Below, piece by piece: positions 30,043-38,285 of a stretch of DNA of 64,000 nt (its first letter is position 1; each line of letters opens with the position of its first letter). The stretch is taken from NCBI GenBank assembly GCA_003281065.1, contig QCDA01000001.1, positions 62,001 through 126,000 of the forward strand, in the 5' to 3' direction. The position numbers were made by a program, and so were the translations under genes. Origin of the DNA: Pelagibacteraceae bacterium AG-349-E10. Its GTDB lineage: Bacteria > Pseudomonadota > Alphaproteobacteria > HIMB59. Below the pieces are notes generated by a model. It saw only the letters and a list, made by a program, of their open reading frames with translations, was not told the origin of the DNA and did no database searches.

Positions 30043-31295
30043 TAAGGCCTAGTGGTGTGATTGCCAATTACTTGATATTTAAATGTTGTTAGGTGCTTTG
30101 CTCCTACTGGCCCTCTCACATGAAGCTTGTCAGTAGAAATACCTATTTCTGCTCCAAATCCAAATTCTCCACCATCAGCAAATTGAGTGGAAGCATTATT
30201 CATTAAAATGGCACTTTTACAGTTTTGAAAGAAATACTCTATAGACCGTTGATTGTTACTTAAACAACTCTCGGTATGTCCACTAGAATATTTGTTTATA
30301 TGTTCTAAACATTCTTCAACGTTATCAACTAGTTTTACTGAAATTTTCTTATCTAGATATTCAGTTGACCAATCTTCTTCTGTTGCATCTCGATCAATAG
30401 AATAAATATCTTTGAGGCGACTACATCCAATAATTTCACATCCTTGTGATTTTAAATTATCTAAAACAGATGAAATATCTTCTGCTGAATTATTAGAGTG
30501 TATAAGTAAAGTCTCTGTTGCACCACAAATCTCTGGTCTTCTCAGCTTGGCATTTGCGATGACCTCAGTGGCTTTATCTTTATCATATCCTTCATCCCAA
30601 AAAGTATGACACAAACCTTCCAAATGTTTAATTGTAGGAACTTTTGAATTTTTAGAAATTGTTTCAATTAACGATTTTCCCCCACGAGGAATAATCACAT
30701 CTATATCTCCTTCAGCTTTTAACAACTCTTCAACAAAACTACGATCAGTATTTTGAATGAAACAGACAAGATGAATATCAAAATTTAAATCTTTTAAAGC
30801 ATCTTGAATGCACTCATAAAGTTTTTTATTAGTTTCGATACATTCAGAGCCTCCTCTAAGAATAGAAATATTTCCAGATCTAAGGCAAAGACATGCAGCA
30901 TCTATTGTGACATTAGGTCGAGACTCATAAATAATACCAATCACACCAATAGGCACTGAGACTTTTGTAAATTGCAACCCATTAGTGGCATTGGTCCAAC
31001 TTTCTAAAGTTTGATCAAGGGGATCTTGCATTTGGGCTATTTTCTCAACGTCAAGTGAAAGTTGATCTATTTTCTCTGAAGTCAAAACTAATCTATTAAT
31101 CATAGGTGCAGAAATATTATTTGATTTAGCTCTTTCTACATCTGCTTGATTAGCTTTTAGAATTTCATTTTTATTAGATAATAGAAAACCACTAATATTC
31201 ATTAAAATTCTACTTCTATCCTCTGCAGATAGTTTGGACATGGCACTCGATGCCCTCTTCGAATGGTTTAAAATTTCTTGAAAATAGTCACTCAT
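30042..31295 (-). CDS. proA: glutamate-5-semialdehyde dehydrogenase (gamma-glutamyl phosphate reductase)
   Basis: Second step of proline synthesis, reducing gamma-glutamyl phosphate with NADPH. 417 residues. Typical segments are VPIGVIGIIYESRPNVTIDAA-like NADP-binding region, ILRGGSE, VIIPRGGKSLI and the catalytic cysteine in HLEGLCHTF; the C-terminal GEFGFGAEIGISTDKLHVRGP is near invariant. The start overlaps proB by 4 bases. Confidence 0.96.
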   Translation of the reverse strand: MSDYFQEILNHSKRASSAMSKLSAEDRSRILMNISGFLLSNKNEILKANQADVERAKSNNISAPMINRLVLTSEKIDQLSLDVEKIAQMQDPLDQTLESWTNATNGLQFTKVSVPIGVIGIIYESRPNVTIDAACLCLRSGNISILRGGSECIETNKKLYECIQDALKDLNFDIHLVCFIQNTDRSFVEELLKAEGDIDVIIPRGGKSLIETISKNSKVPTIKHLEGLCHTFWDEGYDKDKATEVIANAKLRRPEICGATETLLIHSNNSAEDISSVLDNLKSQGCEIIGCSRLKDIYSIDRDATEEDWSTEYLDKKISVKLVDNVEECLEHINKYSSGHTESCLSNNQRSIEYFFQNCKSAILMNNASTQFADGGEFGFGAEIGISTDKLHVRGPVGAKHLTTFKYQVIGNHTTRP

Positions 31296-32410
31296 CTCGA
31301 TCTCACCAAGTTATCTTTATGAACTATCTCATCCTCTCGGACAAAACCAAGAATTTCACTGAATTCTGATGATTTTTTACCTTTTATTTTATCCATTTCC
31401 TGAAAATCATAATTAATCATGCCTCTAGCTAACTCTTTTTTATTGTAATGGATCGAAACAGTATCACCACGATAAAACTTTCCATCAATTGACTTTACAC
31501 CGATTGCCAACAGACTTGAATTTTTCTTGAGTGCTTTTGAGGCCCCTTCATCAATATGGACAATTGCTTTTTGTATTGGTCTATTCCAAATCCATTGCTG
31601 GCGACTTGTCAGAATATTTTTGGAAGGATGAAACCATGTTGAAGATTTAGGATCAATCTTACTCAAAGGATTATTCACCAAACCATTTGATATGATCATG
31701 GTGGATCCGGATTGAATACAGAGTTTTGCAGCATTGATTTTTGCCAACATTCCACCAGAACCAAACTCACTTAAATCTTTATCAATATATTTTTCTATTT
31801 GTTGATCAACCTCCTCCACAGATGTAACCAGTTTAGCTTGCAATGACTTTTTAGGATTTGCAGTATACAGACCATTCACATCAGATAATAAAATTAATAA
31901 CTCAGCTGACAGGGCATTTGCGATCATAGCAGAAAGTTTATCATTATCTCCAAAACGAATTTCTTCTGTCGAGGTAGTATCATTTTCATTAATTATTGGA
32001 ACAACATTTAAATCCATGAGAGAGTAAATTGTATTTCTGATATTCAAATATTTTCTTCTTTCGTTTAAATCTTCAGCTGTTATTAAAATCTGAGAACTTT
32101 GAATATTTAATTTTGCAAAAGCTTTTTGCCATTGTTGAGAGAGCTGTATTTGACCTATTGATGCAGCAGCCTGCTTTTCATGCAAATTAGTCAACTTTTT
32201 TTTTGAGAGTATATTCCTACCTAAAGCTATTGCACCAGATGAAACAATGATTATCTTAGAACCTCTCTTTTGGAGTTCTTTCACATCTGCAATTAGGGAG
32301 CTTAGCCATTTTTTCCTCAGCACATGCTTTTCATTAACTAAAATATTTGAGCCAACTTTAATGACAATAACTTTTGATTTTTTGGCTAATTCTAAAAATT
32401 TTTTATTCAT
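31292..32410 (-). CDS. proB: glutamate 5-kinase
   Basis: First step of proline synthesis: phosphorylates glutamate. 372 residues with an N-terminal amino-acid-kinase domain (VIKVGSNILVN, IIVSSGAIALGR, ENDTTSTEEIRFGDNDKLSA) and a C-terminal PUA domain from about 275 (GASKALKKNSSLLAIGV). Feedback inhibition by proline is usual for the family. Overlaps obgE by 8 bases and proA by 4. Confidence 0.96.
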   Translation of the reverse strand: MNKKFLELAKKSKVIVIKVGSNILVNEKHVLRKKWLSSLIADVKELQKRGSKIIIVSSGAIALGRNILSKKKLTNLHEKQAAASIGQIQLSQQWQKAFAKLNIQSSQILITAEDLNERRKYLNIRNTIYSLMDLNVVPIINENDTTSTEEIRFGDNDKLSAMIANALSAELLILLSDVNGLYTANPKKSLQAKLVTSVEEVDQQIEKYIDKDLSEFGSGGMLAKINAAKLCIQSGSTMIISNGLVNNPLSKIDPKSSTWFHPSKNILTSRQQWIWNRPIQKAIVHIDEGASKALKKNSSLLAIGVKSIDGKFYRGDTVSIHYNKKELARGMINYDFQEMDKIKGKKSSEFSEILGFVREDEIVHKDNLVRSR

Positions 32411-33389
32411 CTTGTAAATATTCCAAACATAAATTTGTTAATTGATCTAATTGATGGCCTGTTGCAGCTGAAATCAATTTAACCTCTTGATTTAAAGTCT
32501 CAAATTCTTTTTTAATTTCCTCAACCCTTTTCTGATCAGCAATTTCAATCTTATTTAGTGCAATAATTTCTTTTTTTTGTTCTATTTTACCTCCATAATT
32601 TAAAAGTTCTTGTCGAATAACTTTATAATTTTCAAAAGGTTTTTCTTCAGTGATATCTACGACGTGAATTAAAATTTTACACCTTTCAACATGGGATAAG
32701 AAATCATGACCTAGTCCTTTCCCATCACTAGCATGTTCTATGAGTCCAGGTATATCTGCTAATACAAATTCAAGATCTTCTTTTTGAACCATTCCGATGT
32801 GTGGATGAAGTGTTGTAAAGGCATAATCAGCAACTTTTGACTTGGCATTCGTTACAAAATTTAAAATTGAAGATTTACCTGCATTTGGCATTCCCACCAA
32901 ACCAACATCAGCTAATATTTTCAGCTTTAATCTGACAGTTGACTCTTGTCCTTTTTCTCCTTGTTGGAACTTACGAGGTGCTCTATTAGTAGAACTTTTA
33001 AAGTGAGCATTGCCTTTGCCTCCCTGACCTCCTCTTAAAAAATGATAAGTTTCATTATCTTTTAAAATCTCATGAATTTTAATACTCATGTCTTCGGTGT
33101 ATATCTCAGTTCCACAAGGGACGTCTAAAATAAGATCTTTGCCGCTTGCGCCAGTTTTTAATTGACCAGCACCACCCATACCATTTTGCGCATTATGATG
33201 TTGGTTAAAACGATACCTTTGGAGAGTGTTGATTCCTTTATTCCCTCGAAAAATAACATCACCACCTTTTCCACCATTCCCACCATTAGGGCCTCCGTAC
33301 TCTACAAATTTTTCTCTTCGAAAACTAAGAGCACCGTGTCCACCATTTCCTGATTTAATATATATTTTTGCTTTATCTATAAATGCCAT
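32403..33389 (-). CDS. obgE: GTPase Obg/CgtA
   Basis: A ribosome-associated GTPase for 50S assembly and stress control. 328 residues: a glycine-rich Obg fold (GGNGGKGGDVIF, GGAGQLKTG, GGQGGKGNAHFK) up to about 157, then the G domain with GMPNAGKSS, DIPGLIEHASDGKGLG and NKIE. No extra C-terminal domain. It follows rpmA and rplU in the usual order. Confidence 0.96.
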   Translation of the reverse strand: MAFIDKAKIYIKSGNGGHGALSFRREKFVEYGGPNGGNGGKGGDVIFRGNKGINTLQRYRFNQHHNAQNGMGGAGQLKTGASGKDLILDVPCGTEIYTEDMSIKIHEILKDNETYHFLRGGQGGKGNAHFKSSTNRAPRKFQQGEKGQESTVRLKLKILADVGLVGMPNAGKSSILNFVTNAKSKVADYAFTTLHPHIGMVQKEDLEFVLADIPGLIEHASDGKGLGHDFLSHVERCKILIHVVDITEEKPFENYKVIRQELLNYGGKIEQKKEIIALNKIEIADQKRVEEIKKEFETLNQEVKLISAATGHQLDQLTNLCLEYLQDE

Positions 33390-33422
33390 AACAGTTTAAT
33401 TTGAAGTTTTTTTTAAGTGGGT

Positions 33423-33668
33423 TTAGTTAACGCAAACAAACTGTCTGTTTCGAGATTTTTTAAACAGAACTTTGCCTTCAACTAAGGAGAAAAGAGTATG
33501 ATCTTTTCCAATCCCAACATTTTCGCCCGGGTAAAATTTTGTACCACGCTGACGAACAATAATATTTCCAGGAATTACGTGTTCGCCACCAAACTTTTTA
33601 ACTCCAAGCCTTCTACCAGCCGAGTCTCTTCCGTTTTTGGAACTTCCACCTGCTTTTTTTGTTGCCAT
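33423..33668 (-). CDS. rpmA: 50S ribosomal protein L27
   Basis: 81 residues starting [20 protein letters not shown], then [20 protein letters not shown] and [17 protein letters not shown]. The N-terminal tail that reaches the peptidyl transferase centre is of the direct (uncleaved) type. It lies 4 bases after rplU. Confidence 0.97.
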   Translation of the reverse strand: MATKKAGGSSKNGRDSAGRRLGVKKFGGEHVIPGNIIVRQRGTKFYPGENVGIGKDHTLFSLVEGKVLFKKSRNRQFVCVN

Positions 33669-33672
33669 ATTT

Positions 33673-34197
33673 CTACTTTTTTACCTCAGTTGTTTCTTTT
33701 TTCACAGTCTTTTTTTCTTTAGCCTCGACCTTTTTAGGTTTTTCAGTTTTAGCTTCAACTTTTTTTGTTTCTGAAGCTTTTACTTCAGTTTTTTTTGAAG
33801 TTTCAGCCTTTTTTTCAACTTTTTTTGGAGTTTCTGCTTTTGGCGCCGCTTTCTTAGCTGGCTCTTTAAAGCTCTCTTCTCCAATGGCGGACTTGATTGC
33901 CATGACCTTTAATATAGAGATATATTGACGATGACCTTTAGTTCTTTGAAAATGTTTTCTTCTATTTTTTCTAAAAACTCTAATCTTATCGTCCCTGGTC
34001 TGGTACAGTAATTTTGCAGACACTTCTGCACCTTTTACAGCTGGAGAACCAAGTTCAAACTTGTCGCCATTTCCAACTGCAACAATATCTTTAAAAGATA
34101 TGGTATCACCAACGTTACCCTCTATTTTATCAATCTTTAAAACATCTCCCGGAGACACTTTAAATTGCTTACCAACCGATTTAAGAACTGCGTACAT
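33673..34197 (-). CDS. rplU: 50S ribosomal protein L21 with long Lys/Ala/Glu-rich tail
   Basis: Residues 1-102 are ordinary L21 ([20 protein letters not shown] to [19 protein letters not shown]). A further 70 or so residues form a low-complexity tail built from near-repeats of KKVEAK, PKKVE and KKTE units. The total of 174 compares with about 103 in E. coli. Tailed L21 proteins are known in alphaproteobacteria. First gene of the rplU-rpmA-obgE-proBA series; its promoter must lie in the 89 bases before zur. Confidence 0.96.
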   Translation of the reverse strand: MYAVLKSVGKQFKVSPGDVLKIDKIEGNVGDTISFKDIVAVGNGDKFELGSPAVKGAEVSAKLLYQTRDDKIRVFRKNRRKHFQRTKGHRQYISILKVMAIKSAIGEESFKEPAKKAAPKAETPKKVEKKAETSKKTEVKASETKKVEAKTEKPKKVEAKEKKTVKKETTEVKK

Positions 34198-34286
34198 AAT
34201 AAGTCGGACAATATATATAGGTCCTAATTTATGTCAATAGTCAAAAATGCAATAAAATAAGGGTTTATAAGACTATATGTTAGTTA

Positions 34287-34700
34287 TTAATTTATTTTGC
34301 AGGACTTGCAAACAACGTAAAACTCCAAGTTGTAGCGAGTAATATTTAGTTTATTTTCTCTCACTAATTCGTTAACACCTTCGGTTAGGTTATTATTTTT
34401 AATTTCTTTTACTTTTCCACATCTTTCACAGATGGTAAATGCAGTATTGCTGGCGCAGTTTGAATTATTACAAATTATAAAGGAATTCAAACTTTCTACT
34501 TTGTGAATTTTGCCTAATTCAACAAGCTTATCTAAAGCTCTATATACTTGGAGAGGTGAGTTTAAGCCCTCTTTTTTTAAACTATCTAAAATAAAATATG
34601 CCTTCAAAGGCTCTCCGCTGTCTTGCAACAGATTAAGAACAATTCTCTGATTTTTTGTTAAAGTTTGATTTTTTTTATTATGTGTGTGGTTTGAACTCAT
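34287..34700 (-). CDS. zur: Fur-family zinc uptake regulator
   Basis: A 137-residue metalloregulator. The winged helix is at about residues 13-75 (LTKNQRIVLNLLQDSGEPLKAY, YRALDKLVELG). Zinc-binding cysteines follow: ICERCGK and the C-terminal VVCKSCK pair, plus an extra CNNSNC. The context is decisive: it starts 6 bases after znuB, in an operon znuC-znuB-zur facing znuA, with a palindrome of the Zur-box type between them. With zinc it should repress the uptake genes and itself. Confidence 0.88.
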   Translation of the reverse strand: MSSNHTHNKKNQTLTKNQRIVLNLLQDSGEPLKAYFILDSLKKEGLNSPLQVYRALDKLVELGKIHKVESLNSFIICNNSNCASNTAFTICERCGKVKEIKNNNLTEGVNELVRENKLNITRYNLEFYVVCKSCKIN

Positions 34701-34706
34701 TTTGTA

Positions 34707-35522
34707 TTATGATTTTATTTTATTTTTTGAAATTAGCAATTTTTTCAGTGGAAGCATTGTTGCTATAAAAACTCCTAAAGTTATTGTTAAGATTGTTGGA
34801 CCAGTTGGTGTATTCCATATCATAGAGGTTTGAATACCTAGAACAACGGACGCGACACCTATAATAGATGAGAGGATTGCCATCTGAATGGGAGAGGAAG
34901 ATAAGTTTCTAGAGGCTGCTGCTGGTATTATTAAAAGCCCTGTTATTAACAAAATACCTACAATTTTTATTGAAATTGCAATTACACTCGCAATTAGCAA
35001 TGTAAAGATTGCATTAGCTAAATCTGGATTCAGACCCTCTGCTTTAGCTAATTCTAAATTAACTGTTCCTGCAAATAAAGGTCTCCAAATTAATATTAAA
35101 ACTATTAAAACAATACCCCCTCCAATCCAAACAAACAAAAGATCTGTGAAATTTACAGAGAGAATATCTCCAAAAAGTAAACCCATGAGATCAATCCTAA
35201 TAAAAGATAATATCCCTAATAGAACAAGACCTATTGCTAAAACGGAGTGAGCTAAGAGTCCTAATAATGCATCATCTGGAAGATTAGTTCTTCTCTGTAA
35301 AAAAAGTAAAGATAAAGCTAGAACACAAGAGACAACAAATACTGCTATGATTAAATTATAATTTAACGCATAGGCAATCACAACTCCTAATAAAGCTGAG
35401 TGTGCGATAGTATCACCAAAATATGATAATCTTCTCCAAACAATAAAACATCCTAATGGACCTGTGATTAATGCAAGACCAATACCTGCTGCAAACGCCC
35501 TAACAATAAAGTCATCAAACAT
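34707..35522 (-). CDS. znuB: zinc ABC transporter permease ZnuB
   Basis: A 271-residue ABC-3 family permease with eight or so membrane segments. Characteristic parts are GPLGCFIVWRRLSYFGDTIAHSALLGV and LLITGLLIIPAAASRNL, the motifs contacting the ATPase. It brings zinc (possibly manganese) into the cytoplasm together with ZnuC and the periplasmic ZnuA. Two bases separate it from znuC. Confidence 0.93.
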   Translation of the reverse strand: MFDDFIVRAFAAGIGLALITGPLGCFIVWRRLSYFGDTIAHSALLGVVIAYALNYNLIIAVFVVSCVLALSLLFLQRRTNLPDDALLGLLAHSVLAIGLVLLGILSFIRIDLMGLLFGDILSVNFTDLLFVWIGGGIVLIVLILIWRPLFAGTVNLELAKAEGLNPDLANAIFTLLIASVIAISIKIVGILLITGLLIIPAAASRNLSSSPIQMAILSSIIGVASVVLGIQTSMIWNTPTGPTILTITLGVFIATMLPLKKLLISKNKIKS

Positions 35523-35524
35523 AA

Positions 35525-36274
35525 TTAAACTCTCTTTGACTCGTTGATGCTTCCATCAGGCAAGTGCTCATGATCATGATTGTGTTCATAAAATGCTAAA
35601 GTTGGATCAATACTATCGCCAAATAGTTTTATATATTCTTGATCTTTAATAACCGTTTTTGGAGTTCCAGCACAACAAACGTGACCGTTAAGACAAATCA
35701 CGTAATCAGTTTGTGACATTACAACATGCAAATTATGGGAAATTAATAAGATTCCACAATTTATATTCTTTACAAATTCTTGAATTGTTTTGTAAAGAGC
35801 TATTTCACCTGGGTAGTCCACTCCTTGAACAGGTTCATCTAAAACCAGAAAATGAGGTTCTTTTGCTATAGCACGTGCCATTAGTAATCTTTGGAACTCT
35901 CCTCCTGATAAATTCCTCACATCTTCATAAATAAGATGTTTGATCCCAGTCATGTTGAGAGCATCGCTAATCTCGCTATTTTTGTGTTTAATTACTAGAT
36001 TAATAAAGTCTATGACTCTTAATGGTAAAGACCAATCGATTGAAATTTTTTGAGGTACATATGAGATTCTGATGTCATTTTTAATTGTGTTAAAACCCTC
36101 ATCTGGTTTTAATATGTTCAAACACATTTTTGCTGTGGTGGATTTCCCTGATCCATTAGGTCCAATAAGAGTAACTATTTCTCCTTGTGAAACTTTTAAT
36201 GAGACACCTCTCACTAACCATTTTTGATTTCTAACAACCCCACAGTTTTTTAATTCAATTAAATTATTTCTCAT
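35525..36274 (-). CDS. znuC: zinc ABC transporter ATP-binding protein ZnuC
   Basis: A 249-residue ATPase: Walker A GPNGSGKSTTAK (about 38-49), signature LSGGEFQRLLMARA, Walker B FLVLDEPVQGVD and the switch His in LISHNL. The C-terminal tail HNHDHEHLPDG is histidine-rich, as in ZnuC. First gene of the minus-strand operon read from the Zur-type palindrome. Confidence 0.94.
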   Translation of the reverse strand: MRNNLIELKNCGVVRNQKWLVRGVSLKVSQGEIVTLIGPNGSGKSTTAKMCLNILKPDEGFNTIKNDIRISYVPQKISIDWSLPLRVIDFINLVIKHKNSEISDALNMTGIKHLIYEDVRNLSGGEFQRLLMARAIAKEPHFLVLDEPVQGVDYPGEIALYKTIQEFVKNINCGILLISHNLHVVMSQTDYVICLNGHVCCAGTPKTVIKDQEYIKLFGDSIDPTLAFYEHNHDHEHLPDGSINESKRV

Positions 36275-36298
36275 TTTTTAATTTGACTTATTAATACT

Positions 36299-36328
36299 GT
36301 TATATTATTACGTATGTAATAGTATAAC
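36299..36328. promoter_or_regulatory. putative Zur operator between znuC and znuA
   Basis: An inverted repeat with 13-base arms, GTTATATTATTAC and GTAATAGTATAAC, around a GTAT centre; 12 of 13 positions pair. The core resembles the Gram-negative Zur box (GTTATANTATAAC-like). It lies 25 bases before the znuC start and 20 bases before the znuA start, so one operator could repress both directions. Confidence 0.8.
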
Positions 36329-36347
36329 ATTAGAGGTGGTAATTAAT

Positions 36348-37379
36348 ATGAATTTGTTCAAAAGATCAATATATTTCGGACTTTCCTTTTTATTTTTAAG
36401 TTTTAATTCTCATGCAGATGTGAAAACGGACATTAAAGTAGTCACTACAATAAAGCCTTTGCATTCATTGATATCACGAATTATGGAAACAAGAGGAGAG
36501 CCTCAATTAATTATTGAAGGTACAAATAATCCTCACACGTTTGTTTTTAAACCATCTCATGCAAACATGATTGAAGAAGCAGATATAGTCTTTTGGATTG
36601 GAGAGGACTTGGAGGCATTTATGGAGAAACCTTTAAATTCTCTTGCAAAAAATGCAAAGAAAATTGCTTTCATGGACTCAGACTCCATAGAAAAACTCAA
36701 ATTTAGAGAAGAAAATATTTTTGATGACCATGATGATCATGATGATCACGATGATCACGGACATAAAGATGATGACCATGACGATCATGATGATCACGAT
36801 GGCCATGACGACGAACATGAGGGACATGATGATCACGATGATCACGCCGGACATCATGATGGTCACAATCATGGAGAGTTTGATGCACACATTTGGCTAG
36901 ACCCAGAAAATGCTAAAGAAATGGTTAAAATTATCCGAGACGAATTAATAAAAATAGATCCAGATGGTCAAAGACAATATTCAGTTAATGCTGCAGGGGC
37001 AACATTGGAACTAGATAATTTAATCAATAGTGTAGAAAAAGAATTATCAAAAGATATTAGCTATATTGTATTCCATGATGCTTACCAATATTTCGAAACA
37101 AGATTTGGTGTTAAATCAGCCGGAGCATTAACTTTAAACCCTGATGTTTTACCTGGTGCAAAGCAAATTGCTGATATTCAAGATCTAATAAATGATAAAG
37201 GTATTAAGTGTATTTTCTCAGAGCCTCAATATAATCCAAAAATAATTGAGACTCTTGGAAATGATATGAATATCTCTACGGGTGTAATGGATCCTTTGGG
37301 TGCTTACATAGATGCCGGACCTTCGATGTATAGTGAGCTGATTAACGAAATAGCAAATTCCATTAAAAATTGTCATTAA
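36348..37379 (+). CDS. znuA: zinc ABC transporter substrate-binding protein ZnuA with His/Asp-rich loop
   Basis: A periplasmic zinc-capture protein, 343 residues from ATG 36348 (Shine-Dalgarno AGAGGTGG); a GTG at 36336 is a less likely start. Signal peptide to about residue 25 (SHAD). Metal ligands: TTIKPLHSLIS, NPHTFVFKPSHA, DAHIWLDP, and the C-terminal IFSEPQYNP. Between residues about 123 and 177 is a loop of about 50 residues of DDH/HDD/GH repeats, the flexible zinc-gathering loop of ZnuA, longer than in E. coli. Confidence 0.95.
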   Translation: MNLFKRSIYFGLSFLFLSFNSHADVKTDIKVVTTIKPLHSLISRIMETRGEPQLIIEGTNNPHTFVFKPSHANMIEEADIVFWIGEDLEAFMEKPLNSLAKNAKKIAFMDSDSIEKLKFREENIFDDHDDHDDHDDHGHKDDDHDDHDDHDGHDDEHEGHDDHDDHAGHHDGHNHGEFDAHIWLDPENAKEMVKIIRDELIKIDPDGQRQYSVNAAGATLELDNLINSVEKELSKDISYIVFHDAYQYFETRFGVKSAGALTLNPDVLPGAKQIADIQDLINDKGIKCIFSEPQYNPKIIETLGNDMNISTGVMDPLGAYIDAGPSMYSELINEIANSIKNCH

Positions 37380-37454
37380 CTAAGTTTGTAACTAGTTTCA
37401 GATAATTTATGTAAACCTAGCTATTTAAAGCTAAAAAAAAAACCAATTTACTAT

Positions 37455-37490
37455 TTTCTCATAAAGGCATTTTATATGCCTTATGAGAAA
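37455..37490. terminator. strong hairpin after znuA
   Basis: TTTCTCATAAAGGCAT pairs with ATGCCTTATGAGAAA around the loop TTTAT, 15 base pairs with one bulged A. There is no T-run directly after it on the plus strand, so it may be a processing or stability stem rather than a plain rho-independent terminator. The ATG of a small open frame lies in its right arm. Confidence 0.5.
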
Positions 37491-37641
37491 AACTAGAAAC
37501 AAAGTTTGTAATCTTAAAATAAAAAGAATCGTCGAGGAAAAATATTATCCAATATCATTTATTGATAGAATAAATGTTATGTATCAATTGAATTCACAAA
37601 AAAAAGGTAAAGAATATAGGCCAAATATTACTAAGCCTTGA
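37483..37641 (+). CDS. small basic protein, hypothetical
   Basis: A 52-codon open frame starting MRKTRNKVCNLKIKRIVEE. Basic, with no membrane segment or motif I know. Its ATG lies in the right arm of the 37455-37490 hairpin, so translation could be affected by that structure. It occupies much of the 379-base gap between znuA and the Fur-family gene. Coding status rests only on the open frame. Confidence 0.35.
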   Translation: MRKTRNKVCNLKIKRIVEEKYYPISFIDRINVMYQLNSQKKGKEYRPNITKP

Positions 37642-37758
37642 GTCTATTTATTAAACCAAGTTTTTTAAAACCCATTTCAATCTAATGGTGCTATTTTGTC
37701 TTCATTTTTTACTCTGAAAGTATTGATATATAATGAAATTTAACATAATTTTAGACTA

Positions 37759-38178
37759 ATGAATTTAACAGACGCTAGTAAAAAAGATATTGATGTTGTC
37801 CTAAAAAATTGTGGTTGGAGACAGACTAAACAGAGAGTTGTTCTCCTCAAGTCTATTTTTGATGGCAATGATAAACATTTTTCCATCAATCAGATTAATG
37901 AAGTTCTTAAGGATAACAGGAGTTATTTTTCTCTTACCACTCTCTATGAAAATCTTAACACTTTAGTTGATAAAGGATATTTAAAGCAAATTGTTGTTGA
38001 TAAACAATCATTTTATGACACTAATACAAGTGATCATATACATGTTTACAATCAAGAAGAAAACCGAATCTATGATTATGATGATTGTAAAGAACTTCAC
38101 AAAGATCTCCCTATACCTGCTTGCTTATCGCTTCTTGAAGAATATTCTCTAGTAATTAATTTGAAAAAAAAGAAGTAA
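37759..38178 (+). CDS. Fur-family iron-responsive regulator (Irr-like)
   Basis: A 139-residue protein with a Fur winged helix (RQTKQRVVLLKSIF, FSLTTLYENLNTLVDKGYLK). The dimerisation part reads SFYDTNTSDHIHVYNQEENRIYDYD, similar to the HHH-containing segment of Irr/Fur proteins, and lacks the CxxC pairs of Zur. It stands directly before an iron-type cluster (DUF4856 protein, iron-binding protein), so control of iron genes is the likely role. Irr versus Fur cannot be settled by eye. Confidence 0.78.
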   Translation: MNLTDASKKDIDVVLKNCGWRQTKQRVVLLKSIFDGNDKHFSINQINEVLKDNRSYFSLTTLYENLNTLVDKGYLKQIVVDKQSFYDTNTSDHIHVYNQEENRIYDYDDCKELHKDLPIPACLSLLEEYSLVINLKKKK

Positions 38179-38218
38179 TTTTTTAATTGTAATTTATTTC
38201 AGTAAACTTTGCATATTG

Positions 38219-38246
38219 AGGTATTGCAATACCTAATTTTTTTTTT
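38219..38246 (+). terminator. rho-independent terminator after the Fur-family gene
   Basis: Stem AGGTAT/ATACCT around TGCA, followed after AA by ten T residues. The full 16 bases are also a perfect palindrome, so an operator role is an alternative. It is 41 bases after the Fur-family stop and 40 bases before the DUF4856 gene. Confidence 0.65.
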
Positions 38247-38285
38247 ATTTTCTTAAATTTTTTTTTCAATATTTTCTGTTCCACT

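Noticed and set aside
36678-36890. Two minus-strand frames rich in His/Arg or Ile/Met inside znuA
   Set aside because: They are reverse readings of the DDH repeat in znuA; low-complexity shadow frames with no start context.
38219-38234. Perfect 16-base palindrome as a Fur/Irr operator before the DUF4856 gene
   Set aside because: The T10 run directly after it fits a terminator of the Fur-family gene better; kept as an alternative only.
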